The notes beneath the pieces are model-generated. The model did no database searches, was not told the origin of the DNA, and worked only from the letters and a program-made list of their open reading frames with translations. Of a DNA stretch of 64,000 nucleotides, positions 18,934 to 28,458 are shown one piece after another (position 1 is the first letter of the stretch; every line of letters begins with the position of its first letter). The position numbers and the translations under genes are program-made. This DNA comes from Gammaproteobacteria bacterium (GTDB lineage: Bacteria > Pseudomonadota > Gammaproteobacteria > Pseudomonadales > Halieaceae). Location: contig JAHEKX010000028.1 in NCBI GenBank assembly GCA_024644535.1, positions 1 through 64,000 of the forward strand. Reading direction: 5' to 3'.

Positions 18934-20231
18934 TAGTTTTCCTGAGGGTTTAACAAACCATTGATTAATGCATCGAAGTATTCAATGGCGGTGTCGTGAA
19001 TGTTATCGATTGGCCGCCATGCCCTTAGTTCCATTGCAGCGTTCAGCGCTCCGGTAATTAAGTTCTCGGCGACCAAGGTGTTGATAGGGCGTATCGTTTG
19101 ATCTTCGATACCTTGCTCCAAAAAACGGCGCATCATGCGGTTGGTGTTATTGGTTCTTCTTAGTATCGGTTTACGGTGCTCTTCTACCAGCGCAGTAATG
19201 GTATTGTAGCGTACAAGCGGTCCAGCTTCTGACAGCTGTAGACTGAACAGTTGATGGCAGGTACTCACGACTTTGTTTAAGCCTTGATCGTCGCGGTCAA
19301 TGATAGGGGCGTAGGCTGCCTCAATTTGATCTAAAGAGTAGTCGTAGCAGCGATACAGCAGCTCGTCTTTTGAGTTGATGTGGTAGTAAAAAGCCCCCTT
19401 GGACACATTCAAAAATTCGGCGATTTCATCTAATGAGGTACCGCTAAAGCCTTGTCGGTTAAAAAAACGAGTCCCGGCTTTGAAGAATGCCTCTTGCTTC
19501 AGGCGGTTTTGTGCATCTCGGTCAAACCCTAATTGCACCTGAGATGATTGTGGCGATTGCTCATGTATGTGTTGATAAGTGAATGTTTCCGCGGCGACCC
19601 CCGATAAAATAATGGACGCTGCCGCCTCGGCTAGGGCAGGGATTTCATCGTTGGGTACTGGCTCGAGCCAATAAAAGCTCCAATCTAGCGCACCAATAAG
19701 GGCCCTAGTTGATGTTGTAGTTCGGACTTGTCGGAATTCGCCGGCATCGATACCTTGCTGGATAAATATCCTTAGTTTTTTGAACATGGCGATATAGCCT
19801 TGCTCTATGTCTGCTCGACGATTCTCTTTTAAACTTGCTATTTCTAACAATGCCGCGACATGATGTCCGCGCCCTTCTTTGGCTAGGCGTATTGCTTCGA
19901 AATGGGCATTGATGTACGCCCGAATGCGATCGCTTGCAAGGCTGTGGGTTCGCTCTATCTCGGATAAGGTGTTGAGTACACCCTCAAGGGTGGCGGCGTA
20001 GCATTGATAAATAAGGTCTTCTTTGGTTTTTACATAGTAGTAAAGGCTGGTCTTGGTCAAACCCAAGGTCGCAGCGACATCGGCAAGCGTTGTCGCTCGG
20101 GCCCCTTTTGAGTTAAATAGCTTTGCGGCTTCCGACAATATGGCCGCTCGTTTTGCTGCATGTTGCGCGGTTTTATCAAACGGCGAGCCCTGGCTCGGTG
20201 CGGCAGATTTAACGTTTGTATTTTTGGGCAA
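18933..20231 (-). CDS. Tandem double-TetR transcriptional regulator
   Basis: About 432 residues containing two complete TetR/AcrR units. The first DNA-binding domain is near residues 25-72 (TTLADVAATLGLTKTSLYYYVKTKEDL) with its ligand domain to about 215. The second is near 245-295 (TSLDEIAEFLNVSKGAFYYHINSKDELL) with a second ligand domain. A normal TetR is about 200 residues and acts as a dimer; here one chain holds both. I chose the TTG at 20231 because GAGG lies 6 bases before it; a TTG at 20243 is the alternative. It is upstream of tesB and divergent from a crotonase, so acyl-CoA or fatty acid is the likely ligand (inference). Confidence 0.88.
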   Translation of the reverse strand: MPKNTNVKSAAPSQGSPFDKTAQHAAKRAAILSEAAKLFNSKGARATTLADVAATLGLTKTSLYYYVKTKEDLIYQCYAATLEGVLNTLSEIERTHSLASDRIRAYINAHFEAIRLAKEGRGHHVAALLEIASLKENRRADIEQGYIAMFKKLRIFIQQGIDAGEFRQVRTTTSTRALIGALDWSFYWLEPVPNDEIPALAEAAASIILSGVAAETFTYQHIHEQSPQSSQVQLGFDRDAQNRLKQEAFFKAGTRFFNRQGFSGTSLDEIAEFLNVSKGAFYYHINSKDELLYRCYDYSLDQIEAAYAPIIDRDDQGLNKVVSTCHQLFSLQLSEAGPLVRYNTITALVEEHRKPILRRTNNTNRMMRRFLEQGIEDQTIRPINTLVAENLITGALNAAMELRAWRPIDNIHDTAIEYFDALINGLLNPQEN

Positions 20232-20251
20232 AGTCAGCCTCAATTACTTAG

Positions 20252-20269
20252 AGTTCAGTGCACTGAACT
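20252..20269. promoter_or_regulatory. Perfect 18-bp palindrome, likely operator of the double TetR
   Basis: AGTTCAGTGCACTGAACT is identical to its reverse complement. It lies 21 bases upstream of the chosen regulator start and overlaps the -10 box and predicted start site of the regulator's own promoter. It also lies in the divergent control region of the crotonase gene. This position is typical of TetR autorepression. Confidence 0.72.
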
Positions 20270-20295
20270 TTAGGTATTTTTTTTGTCGCTGTCTA
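20267..20295 (-). promoter_or_regulatory. Sigma-70 promoter of the double-TetR/tesB operon
   Basis: On the minus strand there is TAGACA (20295-20290; 5 of 6 matches to the -35 consensus), a 17-base spacer, and TAAAGT (20272-20267; 4 of 6 to the -10 consensus). The predicted start site falls at the centre of the palindrome at 20252-20269. Confidence 0.6.
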
Positions 20296-20355
20296 GGGTA
20301 AGCTGTAATGCAATTTAGTGAATTACTCGATATTTGTTATTTTTAGGGATCGTTT

Positions 20356-21114
20356 ATGACAGACACAATACAATTTACTGTTCGCAACAATGTTGCTGAA
20401 ATTACGCTGAACAATCCTGCAAAACACAACAGTTTGGGCAAGCTCGAGCTAGATGCTTTGGCAATCTGTCTTAACACAGTAGCTAACGACAAAACACTGA
20501 GAGTCTTGGTGATCAAAGGTGCTGGAGATAAGACCTTTTGCGGCGGCGCATCATTGCTGGATTTGCGAAATGGTGCAATTACCGGTGACGATTTTCAGGC
20601 AGTAACGGATCTGATTTCATCGCTAACTATTCCAACCGTAGCAGCACTTAATGGCAGTGTATTCGGTGGCGGAGCCGAGCTGGCTTTAAGCTGTGACTTT
20701 AGGATTGGTTGCGCCGGTATGATTTTGCGTGTGCCGCCTGCGACAATGGGATTGTGCTACCCCATTTCTGGCATTTGCACCTTCGTTCGTAAATTAGGGC
20801 CGACACTGAGTAAACGTTTGTTGTTGGCTGCTGAAAAGCTTATAGATGATGAACTGTTGTCGCTGGGCTTTTTAGATCATTTGGTTATGCCCGATAAATT
20901 TCAGCAAACCGTGGACCATTATGTCGAGCAGTTGGCTGCTAACGCACCTTTGTCTGTCCAGGGCATGAAGCAGATTATCGATCAAGTTATGAAGGGCGAT
21001 TTAGATGACGAGTGGGCGCAAGCAATTGCTGATCAGTGCTGGACTTCAGCGGATCTGCAAGAGGGTTTGGCGGCGCAAAAAGACAAACGCTCGCCCGTGT
21101 TTAATGGAGTTTGA
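20356..21114 (+). CDS. Enoyl-CoA hydratase/isomerase family protein (crotonase)
   Basis: A 252-residue crotonase-fold enzyme. The N-terminal VAEITLNNPAKHNSLG and the oxyanion-hole segments GDKTFCGGASL and GSVFGGGAELALSCDFRIG are conserved. The second catalytic Glu region is replaced by PPATMGLCYPISG, so the exact reaction (hydratase, isomerase or other) is uncertain. It is divergent from the double-TetR gene, with the palindrome in between, and is probably regulated by it. Its end overlaps the 3' end of the convergent sensor gene by 14 bases. Confidence 0.87.
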   Translation: MTDTIQFTVRNNVAEITLNNPAKHNSLGKLELDALAICLNTVANDKTLRVLVIKGAGDKTFCGGASLLDLRNGAITGDDFQAVTDLISSLTIPTVAALNGSVFGGGAELALSCDFRIGCAGMILRVPPATMGLCYPISGICTFVRKLGPTLSKRLLLAAEKLIDDELLSLGFLDHLVMPDKFQQTVDHYVEQLAANAPLSVQGMKQIIDQVMKGDLDDEWAQAIADQCWTSADLQEGLAAQKDKRSPVFNGV

Positions 21115-24040
21115 CCGCACTTTGACCAAGTAACAGCAACCGATTAGGAGTGTTGTCGTCAGCTTTAACCGTAAATTCGCTCAGTGCCAGCAGAGGTTGT
21201 AGCAAGTGATCATTGGTAAGCAGTGAAGGCGTATCAAGCGCATGACCTAGCGCAATTTGTAGTTTAAAGTCACCTTCGTCGTGCGCTAAGGTCTTAACAT
21301 TTATTGCCGTGCTAATAACTTGGTTCGTGAGATAGTTGTCTGGCAACCATTCAAGAATTCCGACCAGTATGGCGTAAAGGTGCACAGAGCTATGCGCGTC
21401 TAGGGCTTCCTCATTCACGTCGACAAGGGGAATATATTTGGGCTGACTGGAAAGCTTAGCCTCGTGGTATTGCTCGAAGGCGAGATTGACTAGTTCTGAT
21501 GCATAATAGCTGGATTCGGCACGCTGAGAGATTAAGCGTTCATGCAAATAGCTGGTGCACTTTATAAGGTGTTCGGCAGCAAAGTTAGGCTCATTTGATT
21601 GCTCCGCTTCGTTTGCCAGATTGGTTACGTCCGTAAGCACTGACTGGAAAAGGTCGTCTCGGCTACTCAGTAATTGTGTAAAACGTTCGATTCGGTGGTA
21701 AAGGGTTTCGGTGTTGCCCTCGGTGGCTTCCACCATTTCTCTAGATAATGCGACCGCCTTTATTTGGAGCTGAACGGTATCGTACTGACGTTTAAAGAGC
21801 CACAGAGCGATCATGGCGAAGCATACGTAAAAGGCATAAGCCCACTTGGTTGCCCACGGTGCCGCTTTGACGATAATGTCAACGCCGATCCCTTCGTTGT
21901 TCCAGACCCCGTCGGCGTTTGCCCCAATTACTTTCAGAGTGTATTCGCCAGGCGATAAATTGGTATAGGTCGCTGAAGGCGTGTGTCCTCCATCAATCCA
22001 GTCATCATCGAGGCCCTCTAATTTATATTTGTATATGCTTCGATTCGGATTAATGTAATCCATTACCGCGAAACCTGCTGAAAAGTGGTATGCATCGTGT
22101 GGCAAGGTAATATCTTGTATTTGATGTAGTGGTGCCCCTATTTTCATTTGCTCGCCTTTTACCGCGAAGGAGGTGAAGTTGAGTTTTGGGGGCGGGGTTG
22201 GGGTGGGGGAGGTTAGTGGAAGTATGACAGCACCTTCGGTTGCTCCTAGAACTACGTGTTGGTTATCAAGCTTGCTAACGGCTCCGAAATTAAAATTGAA
22301 ATATCTGCCCGATGGGGCAGTTAGTCTCTTCTTAGATATTTTTCCTGTCTCTAAGTCTATAATTGAAACCCCATTGTCCTGTGCTACTATCAGGGCTTCC
22401 TCGATCATGATGGCAGAGTAGCCTATTGTGTCTAACTGGAATCGTGATTTTTCGATAATCTTTGACGTGGCCTCATCATACATGTAAGTGATGATATTGC
22501 TGTCCAGTGTAGTCGCTATTACTGTTTGATTATCCACGGATAATGTCAAAAACTGGAATTTCTCATCATCAAATGACCCAGGCGCTAGTTGTCGCCTGTC
22601 CGATAAATCAACTAATTTAATTTTGAAGTCTTTAATGTAGAGTACTAATTGATCAGACAAACTAACAGGGCTCCATGCTGGCGCTGTATCGGCGACGTCA
22701 AAGAATGAGTTGCCACTTTCATCGAGGCGAACTAGGGTTAAACCTCGGGTCATCGAAGACAGGGCATACGTTCGAGAGTTTAGAGGAGAGAAACCAGTTA
22801 GCTTGGTTGGCCATGAAATACTCGGTATCGCCACGTTACTCAGATCATCCATCTTTTTTGCGATGGTATTCCCGCGGCTTCCGAATAATAAAACATCATT
22901 CAGTCTGTACACATTCATTAATCTTGTTTCTGGCATATTTTGAATTCTGGTTGCTGGGCAGCTAATTGAAGTCTCCTGCCTTTTTATAATCGCTAGACCG
23001 GCATATGTTGCGAGGATGATCCGGTCCTCAGTGGTGAATATGCCACCGACGTCATTTGAGATGAGTCCGCATGATTCTATGTCAATAACGCTCACCTCAT
23101 CGTTTTTCAAAAAAGAAATTCCAGAGTATGTGCCGAGCCAGAAGATATGTTCCGATTGCTTAAGGATCGCTGTTACAAAGTTAGATTTAATTCTGCTGTT
23201 AGACTCATCTTTCACCCGCAGAGTGCCAGACTCTTGGTCTACTATGAGTAACCCGCGATGAGAACCAAGGACTATAGTATTTTCTGTTAGGGCTGTACTC
23301 GTAATTTCTGTGTTTTTAGGTAACTGATAAGAAAACGTTCTCTCGCCATTGATGTCCAAGTGAATTTTATTTGCGGAATCAATTATTAACAGTTTTGTGT
23401 CGTTGTTGTTCTTTGATAGCTTGTAATGGTTTTTTTTATTAGCTTGTTTCGTGTAAAAGTGCAGGTCTCGGAGTTTAGCTTTTTTAAATTCTAATTCAAT
23501 AAGCTCTAGGCACCCTTCGAAGCCGCTCTCGCTGCATGGTGAGGTGCTAGATCGGTACAAAGATACCTCATCATTCTTATCTATGTGAGATGTATAGGTG
23601 TGAACCTTTCCGCTTTCGGTTATTGCAAGAAATTGTGCTTCGCTTAAAACTATTATTCCGGTTAGGGGCTCATACTTTCGTGTTTCAATATCTACGAATT
23701 GGTTTACTTCCCTGTCCAAAAATAAAAAGCCATCATTATAGGTTGCAGCGATCAAATATTCATCCAGCTCAAAAATATGGTGGACGTCAGCTACGTCATA
23801 GTTGTTTTCTTGCGTGTTATTGATTTGATTGTCTTGGTAGGGTCGGTATTTGAAGATTTTTTTTTCAGTGCTTACCCATGCACTACCAGTATCGTCTATA
23901 AATATTGTTTGGACAGCTCCGTTGAGCTCATTTAAATGACTCGTGGGTGAAAAAATGGACACTAACCCGTTAGCGGCACCATTCATGCAAAACCCCAGAG
24001 TTAAACAGCTAACGAGGATCGAAAAATTTATCTTCAGCAT
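21101..24040 (-). CDS. Propeller/Y_Y_Y membrane receptor with a degenerate output domain
   Basis: A 979-residue protein. A signal peptide (about 1-23) is followed by a long periplasmic region with beta-propeller-like repeats of the two-component-regulator type (for example HIFWLGTYSGISFL, NTIVLGSHRGLLIV, HVVLGATEGAVIL). A Y_Y_Y domain lies at about 655-725 (YKYKLEGLDDDWIDGG, NLSPGEYTLKVIGANADGVW), one membrane helix at about 735-752 (WAYAFYVCFAMIALWLF), then about 225 cytoplasmic residues. That cytoplasmic part has no HisKA H-box, no HATPase N or G boxes, no GGDEF and no DNA-binding domain that I recognise. A stretch LYHRIERFTQLLSS faintly resembles HisKA_2. Its start overlaps the end of the hybrid kinase gene by 32 bases, so it is translationally coupled to it. 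Confidence 0.85.
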   Translation of the reverse strand: MLKINFSILVSCLTLGFCMNGAANGLVSIFSPTSHLNELNGAVQTIFIDDTGSAWVSTEKKIFKYRPYQDNQINNTQENNYDVADVHHIFELDEYLIAATYNDGFLFLDREVNQFVDIETRKYEPLTGIIVLSEAQFLAITESGKVHTYTSHIDKNDEVSLYRSSTSPCSESGFEGCLELIELEFKKAKLRDLHFYTKQANKKNHYKLSKNNNDTKLLIIDSANKIHLDINGERTFSYQLPKNTEITSTALTENTIVLGSHRGLLIVDQESGTLRVKDESNSRIKSNFVTAILKQSEHIFWLGTYSGISFLKNDEVSVIDIESCGLISNDVGGIFTTEDRIILATYAGLAIIKRQETSISCPATRIQNMPETRLMNVYRLNDVLLFGSRGNTIAKKMDDLSNVAIPSISWPTKLTGFSPLNSRTYALSSMTRGLTLVRLDESGNSFFDVADTAPAWSPVSLSDQLVLYIKDFKIKLVDLSDRRQLAPGSFDDEKFQFLTLSVDNQTVIATTLDSNIITYMYDEATSKIIEKSRFQLDTIGYSAIMIEEALIVAQDNGVSIIDLETGKISKKRLTAPSGRYFNFNFGAVSKLDNQHVVLGATEGAVILPLTSPTPTPPPKLNFTSFAVKGEQMKIGAPLHQIQDITLPHDAYHFSAGFAVMDYINPNRSIYKYKLEGLDDDWIDGGHTPSATYTNLSPGEYTLKVIGANADGVWNNEGIGVDIIVKAAPWATKWAYAFYVCFAMIALWLFKRQYDTVQLQIKAVALSREMVEATEGNTETLYHRIERFTQLLSSRDDLFQSVLTDVTNLANEAEQSNEPNFAAEHLIKCTSYLHERLISQRAESSYYASELVNLAFEQYHEAKLSSQPKYIPLVDVNEEALDAHSSVHLYAILVGILEWLPDNYLTNQVISTAINVKTLAHDEGDFKLQIALGHALDTPSLLTNDHLLQPLLALSEFTVKADDNTPNRLLLLGQSAVKLH

Positions 24041-27000
24041 ACTGCATTACAGTTGACTTGAATTCATATATCGAATTTTCTATAACGGCTCTCAATTCGC
24101 GATAGTTGTCGGTGGATTTTCCCGCTTCAATATCTTTCCCGATATTAGCTAACTTCACAGCGCCAATATTTAGAGACGCTGACTTAATCGCATGGCCGAT
24201 AGCCAAAAGATTATCTACGATCATATCTGAAGAGTTTTCTAATAAGGCCGCCTTCTCAAAAATAGCTTTCTTGTAGCTCTCAAGCAAAGCATCAAAGTTT
24301 TCCGGGTTGTCTTTGAATATAGACAAAATCTGATCAATAACGGATTTATCAAATATTTCTTCGAGGTTTTTTGCTTCAAGCTCAGTGGGAATTGGTAAAC
24401 CGTTTTCGCCCGAAACCTCCTTAATGAGCAGGGCTATTTTTTCATGAGTGAAAGGTTTTGCTACTACGAGATTCATCCCGGAATTGATGCAGGCGTCCTG
24501 CTCTTCTCCGCTAGTTCCTGCGGTTACCGCGATGATAAACGGTTCGGTGCCGCTAGCGCTGGGATAATTCCTGATTGTGCGTGTCGCCTCAAGGCCGTCC
24601 ATTCGAGGCATCTGACAGTCCATGAATATCAGGTCATGGGAATTCTGATTATATTTTTCTAAAGCTTCTATCCCGTCGGACGCTAACTCACAATCGATAC
24701 CGAAATACTTTAGCGTCTCAGACATGATTTTGCGATTTATTTCGACATCGTCAACAACCAAAACTTTTAAGGCGTGTATATGCTTTACTTTTTCAGTGTT
24801 TTCATTTTTTTTGGGAAGTTCTGGTGTAGCCAAAGGTCCAAGTGACTTTATTAACAATTCAGATGTGGTTGGATAAGACAAAGAGTCGTGAGTGTTGGGT
24901 CTATTTTTATAACTCCAGTGAATTGTCTTAATATTGTTTATTGATGAGAGGTTAACCGTCTCTATATCATTGAGCGCGGGGATAGGTGCTATGTTGGTGT
25001 GTCTACCGTATACGCGATGGAGCTGCTGCGAAAAATACTTGGCATCTCGCTTCCCTATACTCTCTTGTATGTGAGGTAGCGTAAAAGGTACTTTGCGCGC
25101 ATGCTTGTCGGTCATTGAGACGGGAATAAATAGAGCCACCTTTGTCCCCCAGCCTTCTTTAGAGTGAATTTTCAACTCTCCACCCAAGAGAGCACTGAAT
25201 TTTTGAACTATTGACAGGCCTAAACCCGTCCCTGCGATATTTTTTGAGAAGCTTTGTGTTGATGCTTGGCTGAACGCTTGGCTGAGTGTGGCGATTTCGT
25301 CTTTGTTTACGCCTACCCCGGTATCAGCAACGGAGATCATCAATAAGTTCACTGATTTGTCTTGCTCCGCTGTAGTAAGTTTCAGACTTATATGAACTTT
25401 TCCTTTATGAGTGAACTTAATGGAATTGCTTACTAAATTGGCTATCATTTGTCTTATTTTTTGTTGATCACTTATCACCTCTCGATCTGATTCGAACGTC
25501 CAATCTGCAGTTAGTTCGTTGCCGCTCTGAGCTGCGAATCCGTGATATAAGAAGATAGTTTCTTCCACCAGGTCGACACAATTAAAGCTCTCGTCGTTTA
25601 CTTCCATTCTGCCTGCTTCTAACTTTGAAAAATCGAGGATGTCGGTCAGCGTTAAGAGTAAGCGTTGGCCTGAGTATCCTATTGAATCAACGTAGTTTCG
25701 TTGCTCATTCGAAAGTTTAGTCTTTTCAAGCAGCTCTTTGATGCCGAGAATTCCATGTAGCGGGGTTCGAATTTCATGCGAGATTGTAGAAATGAATTGA
25801 GTTTTAGCTTGATTGGCTTTTTCAGCTACTGCTGTAGCGTCAGCGAGCTCGTTTGTTCGTTTTTTTACTTCGCTTTCAAGAAGCTCCTGATGTGACTGAG
25901 CTAACCTCCATTTCCTTTGACTTAAATATCTAAGATATAAACTAATACTGATAATCAGAAAGGCATAAAAGATATATGCAGTATTGGTAAGGTACATTGG
26001 AGGATTAATCGTGATGTTTGCTGTGATCTTATTAGATAGCCATTCGCCATACGAGTTGGTCGACTGAATCTCAATTGCGTGGCGCCCAGGGGTGAGGGCG
26101 GGGAGGCTGAGTGAAGAGACTCCTTGTAGATCAATCCAGCGTTCTGATAGTGAGGAAATGCGGTACTGATAGTTGATATTTGAGGGATTGAGAAAATCCA
26201 AAGCTGAAAACTCAAGAGATAAATCTTCATACTGATTCGGTAACGTTAGAGACATCTGAGCGTTTTCTTGGATGCTGGGAAAAATTTTCCGTCCACCAGT
26301 TAAAACGCGAGTAAAGACCAAGTTTGGACGAAAAGTTCCTTCGAAATTAGTGCTTGGGTTTATTACGTTGAATCCCTTGTTCCCCCCAAATATCAACGAG
26401 CCATTTCGAGTCTTTGAGAAAACTGCGTGGTTGAACTCCGAATCTTGCAGTCCATGAAGTGGTAAGAAGTTATATATTCTTAACGATTTGGTATCTAGCT
26501 TGGAGACCCCCTTGTTGTGTGAGAACCATATGTTGTTTTGTTCGTCACTGCCAACCGCATAGATGTCATGGCTTTGAAAATGCAATGTATCAGATAAATT
26601 GATAATCGAAGGTTCTGGTGCTGTAAGCGATGCACCTTCAATTTTTGAAAGCGCCCCACTTTGAGTCCCTATCCACAGGTCCTTGTTTGGAGAGAGATAC
26701 AGATACCAGGGGATATTGGACAGCAAGTTGTTCGGTTGTCCAGTGTTATTCCCGATGCTGGTTATTTGTTCTGTGGCTATCTCGTACCGGAATAGCCCGC
26801 GATCCGAGCCGATCCACAAATTCCCATACTCGTCATGTTCTAATGAGATAGAAAATGCCAGCTTCGACGACGCGGCTTGATCTGGAATCAAAATATTTGT
26901 GAGATCAATGCCGTCGTTAGAGACCGTAAAAATCCCTTCTCCCCAAGTGGAGATATAAATTTTCCCGTTAACATTTTTGATGTCTGTAACGCCAATGTTT

Positions 27001-28355
27001 TGAAGATTTTTGCCCGAGTTGGAATTTGTAAATTTGAATATCTCCCCACTAAGTTTGGAAACTTTATATAGTCCGTTGGAGAGTGTGCCTATCCAGAAAT
27101 GTGAGGATGTTTCCTCAAAGCACATGACGGAACTATTAGATAATTTGCTCGTATTTTGTCCATGCCACGAGACGTTTCGTAACTCGTTATCGGCAAGCGA
27201 GTATGAAAAGACTCCTCGAGATGTACCGACTAGAACCGTGTCGGTCTCTGTTGCCAGCAGTGAATTTACTTGCCTTGATTCCAGAGCGGTGTTGGGTCCT
27301 ATCAATTCAAATAACGTTTTGGTGCCTTCAGCCACCCCGTTGAAAGTGCCGATCCATATGAGCCCTGATCTGTCTTCGATAATATCTAAAATTTGGCTAT
27401 CGGGTATCAGGCTGTTGAATGCATCGAATGTTTCAAGTAGATCTAGATGTTCATTTAACAAAATCAAACCCGGGCGTGTGCCCAGCATGAATTTGTGTTT
27501 GGATTGTGAGTGGTGGATTGAAAACGTTTCCTCTTGCGTGATGCGTTTTTGCATTCTGGCAGCGTATTCTAAATCGTCCCCAAGTGGCTCTAGCGCTAGT
27601 GTAAACGTTCCTAGACTATCGGTACCGATTGTCAAAGTATCGTCACTGTTCACAAAAATATCATGTACACGAAAATTGGAAACGGGAGCGCCGTTCTCGT
27701 CAAAAATATGAACTGGTCTTATTTGAGATGGCTGAGATAATGGTGCAATTAAGATAGGGTTCTCGCCATCCGATCCGATAAGCATGGCATCGGCCTGATA
27801 TAAACGGAATACTCTTGCTGTTGAGTCACCAGACTCACCAAATGGAAGAAGCTCGTTCGAGTTTTGATCGTAGATCGCAAACAAGTTAGGAGCTGCGGGT
27901 CCGAGCCCCAGCCATAGTCGATTTAGTGGGTCCACGGTCATACCGTATATGAAGCGCGGTCCATTTTCCCCAAGGGGGCGGTCAAAGCCATCGATTTCCT
28001 TGATGAAGCGGTTTAATCCGCCACCTGCGGTCGCTACCCATATGGTCTCGAAGCCATCCTGGTCAATATGAGTAACAGCTTGATGAGAAAGAGAGTTTTT
28101 ACTACTGGTGGAGGGTCTATATTGTGTCACAGACACGCCGTCGTAGCGATTTAAGCCCTCTTGAGTCAAGAGCCAGATCATTCCTTCATTATCTTGGAAG
28201 ATTTGGCGGACCGATGATTGGGTTAACTGTGAAGAGGCTGGTGATACTTGGAAGCTATACTGTTCACTTTGAGCCACCATTGGCAATACCAAAGCTGTGG
28301 CCAAACAGACACTAAGTAATGCTTGATAGATCGAGCGTAGTTGCAGATTTCTCAT
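24009..28355 (-). CDS. Hybrid sensor histidine kinase: propeller, Y_Y_Y, HisKA, HATPase, REC, HPt
   Basis: A 1448-residue phosphorelay protein. The signal peptide is about 1-30. The periplasmic propeller has repeats such as IWLLTQEGLNRYDG, LWIGSDRGLFRYE and LWIGTQSGALSKIEG. A Y_Y_Y domain is at about 715-775 and a membrane helix near 790-812. The HisKA H-box FISTISHEIRTPLHG has His860. The HATPase has NLVSNSIKFTHKG, DTGVGV and GTGLGLSIV. A receiver has phospho-acceptor Asp1246 in LIFMDCQMPRMDG. A C-terminal HPt has His1388 in GHAIKSASL. All relay residues are intact, so it should pass phosphate to an outside receiver; none is adjacent except the REC-GGDEF-EAL protein. No good ribosome binding site precedes the ATG. 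Confidence 0.93.
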   Translation of the reverse strand: MRNLQLRSIYQALLSVCLATALVLPMVAQSEQYSFQVSPASSQLTQSSVRQIFQDNEGMIWLLTQEGLNRYDGVSVTQYRPSTSSKNSLSHQAVTHIDQDGFETIWVATAGGGLNRFIKEIDGFDRPLGENGPRFIYGMTVDPLNRLWLGLGPAAPNLFAIYDQNSNELLPFGESGDSTARVFRLYQADAMLIGSDGENPILIAPLSQPSQIRPVHIFDENGAPVSNFRVHDIFVNSDDTLTIGTDSLGTFTLALEPLGDDLEYAARMQKRITQEETFSIHHSQSKHKFMLGTRPGLILLNEHLDLLETFDAFNSLIPDSQILDIIEDRSGLIWIGTFNGVAEGTKTLFELIGPNTALESRQVNSLLATETDTVLVGTSRGVFSYSLADNELRNVSWHGQNTSKLSNSSVMCFEETSSHFWIGTLSNGLYKVSKLSGEIFKFTNSNSGKNLQNIGVTDIKNVNGKIYISTWGEGIFTVSNDGIDLTNILIPDQAASSKLAFSISLEHDEYGNLWIGSDRGLFRYEIATEQITSIGNNTGQPNNLLSNIPWYLYLSPNKDLWIGTQSGALSKIEGASLTAPEPSIINLSDTLHFQSHDIYAVGSDEQNNIWFSHNKGVSKLDTKSLRIYNFLPLHGLQDSEFNHAVFSKTRNGSLIFGGNKGFNVINPSTNFEGTFRPNLVFTRVLTGGRKIFPSIQENAQMSLTLPNQYEDLSLEFSALDFLNPSNINYQYRISSLSERWIDLQGVSSLSLPALTPGRHAIEIQSTNSYGEWLSNKITANITINPPMYLTNTAYIFYAFLIISISLYLRYLSQRKWRLAQSHQELLESEVKKRTNELADATAVAEKANQAKTQFISTISHEIRTPLHGILGIKELLEKTKLSNEQRNYVDSIGYSGQRLLLTLTDILDFSKLEAGRMEVNDESFNCVDLVEETIFLYHGFAAQSGNELTADWTFESDREVISDQQKIRQMIANLVSNSIKFTHKGKVHISLKLTTAEQDKSVNLLMISVADTGVGVNKDEIATLSQAFSQASTQSFSKNIAGTGLGLSIVQKFSALLGGELKIHSKEGWGTKVALFIPVSMTDKHARKVPFTLPHIQESIGKRDAKYFSQQLHRVYGRHTNIAPIPALNDIETVNLSSINNIKTIHWSYKNRPNTHDSLSYPTTSELLIKSLGPLATPELPKKNENTEKVKHIHALKVLVVDDVEINRKIMSETLKYFGIDCELASDGIEALEKYNQNSHDLIFMDCQMPRMDGLEATRTIRNYPSASGTEPFIIAVTAGTSGEEQDACINSGMNLVVAKPFTHEKIALLIKEVSGENGLPIPTELEAKNLEEIFDKSVIDQILSIFKDNPENFDALLESYKKAIFEKAALLENSSDMIVDNLLAIGHAIKSASLNIGAVKLANIGKDIEAGKSTDNYRELRAVIENSIYEFKSTVMQYAEDKFFDPR

Positions 28356-28419
28356 TTATACAAGTAATTTGTTAACTTGCTAGTGAGCTTACCTCATTTC
28401 GAAGGGTAGGGTGAAAATT

Positions 28420-28441
28420 ATGTAGCGCCGCAGCGCTACAT
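28420..28441 (-). terminator. Terminator after the repeat-peptide gene
   Basis: A 9-bp stem ATGTAGCGC/GCGCTACAT with loop CGCA. On the minus strand it is followed by AATTTTCAC. It separates the small secreted-protein gene from the hybrid kinase gene, so the small gene is probably a separate, abundant transcript. Confidence 0.6.
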
Positions 28442-28458
28442 ACCCTGATAAATAGGTG

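Noticed and set aside
27010-27711. 233-residue plus-strand open frame inside the hybrid kinase gene
   Set aside because: It is antisense to a clear propeller domain, has no family resemblance and no ribosome binding site. It is a shadow frame.
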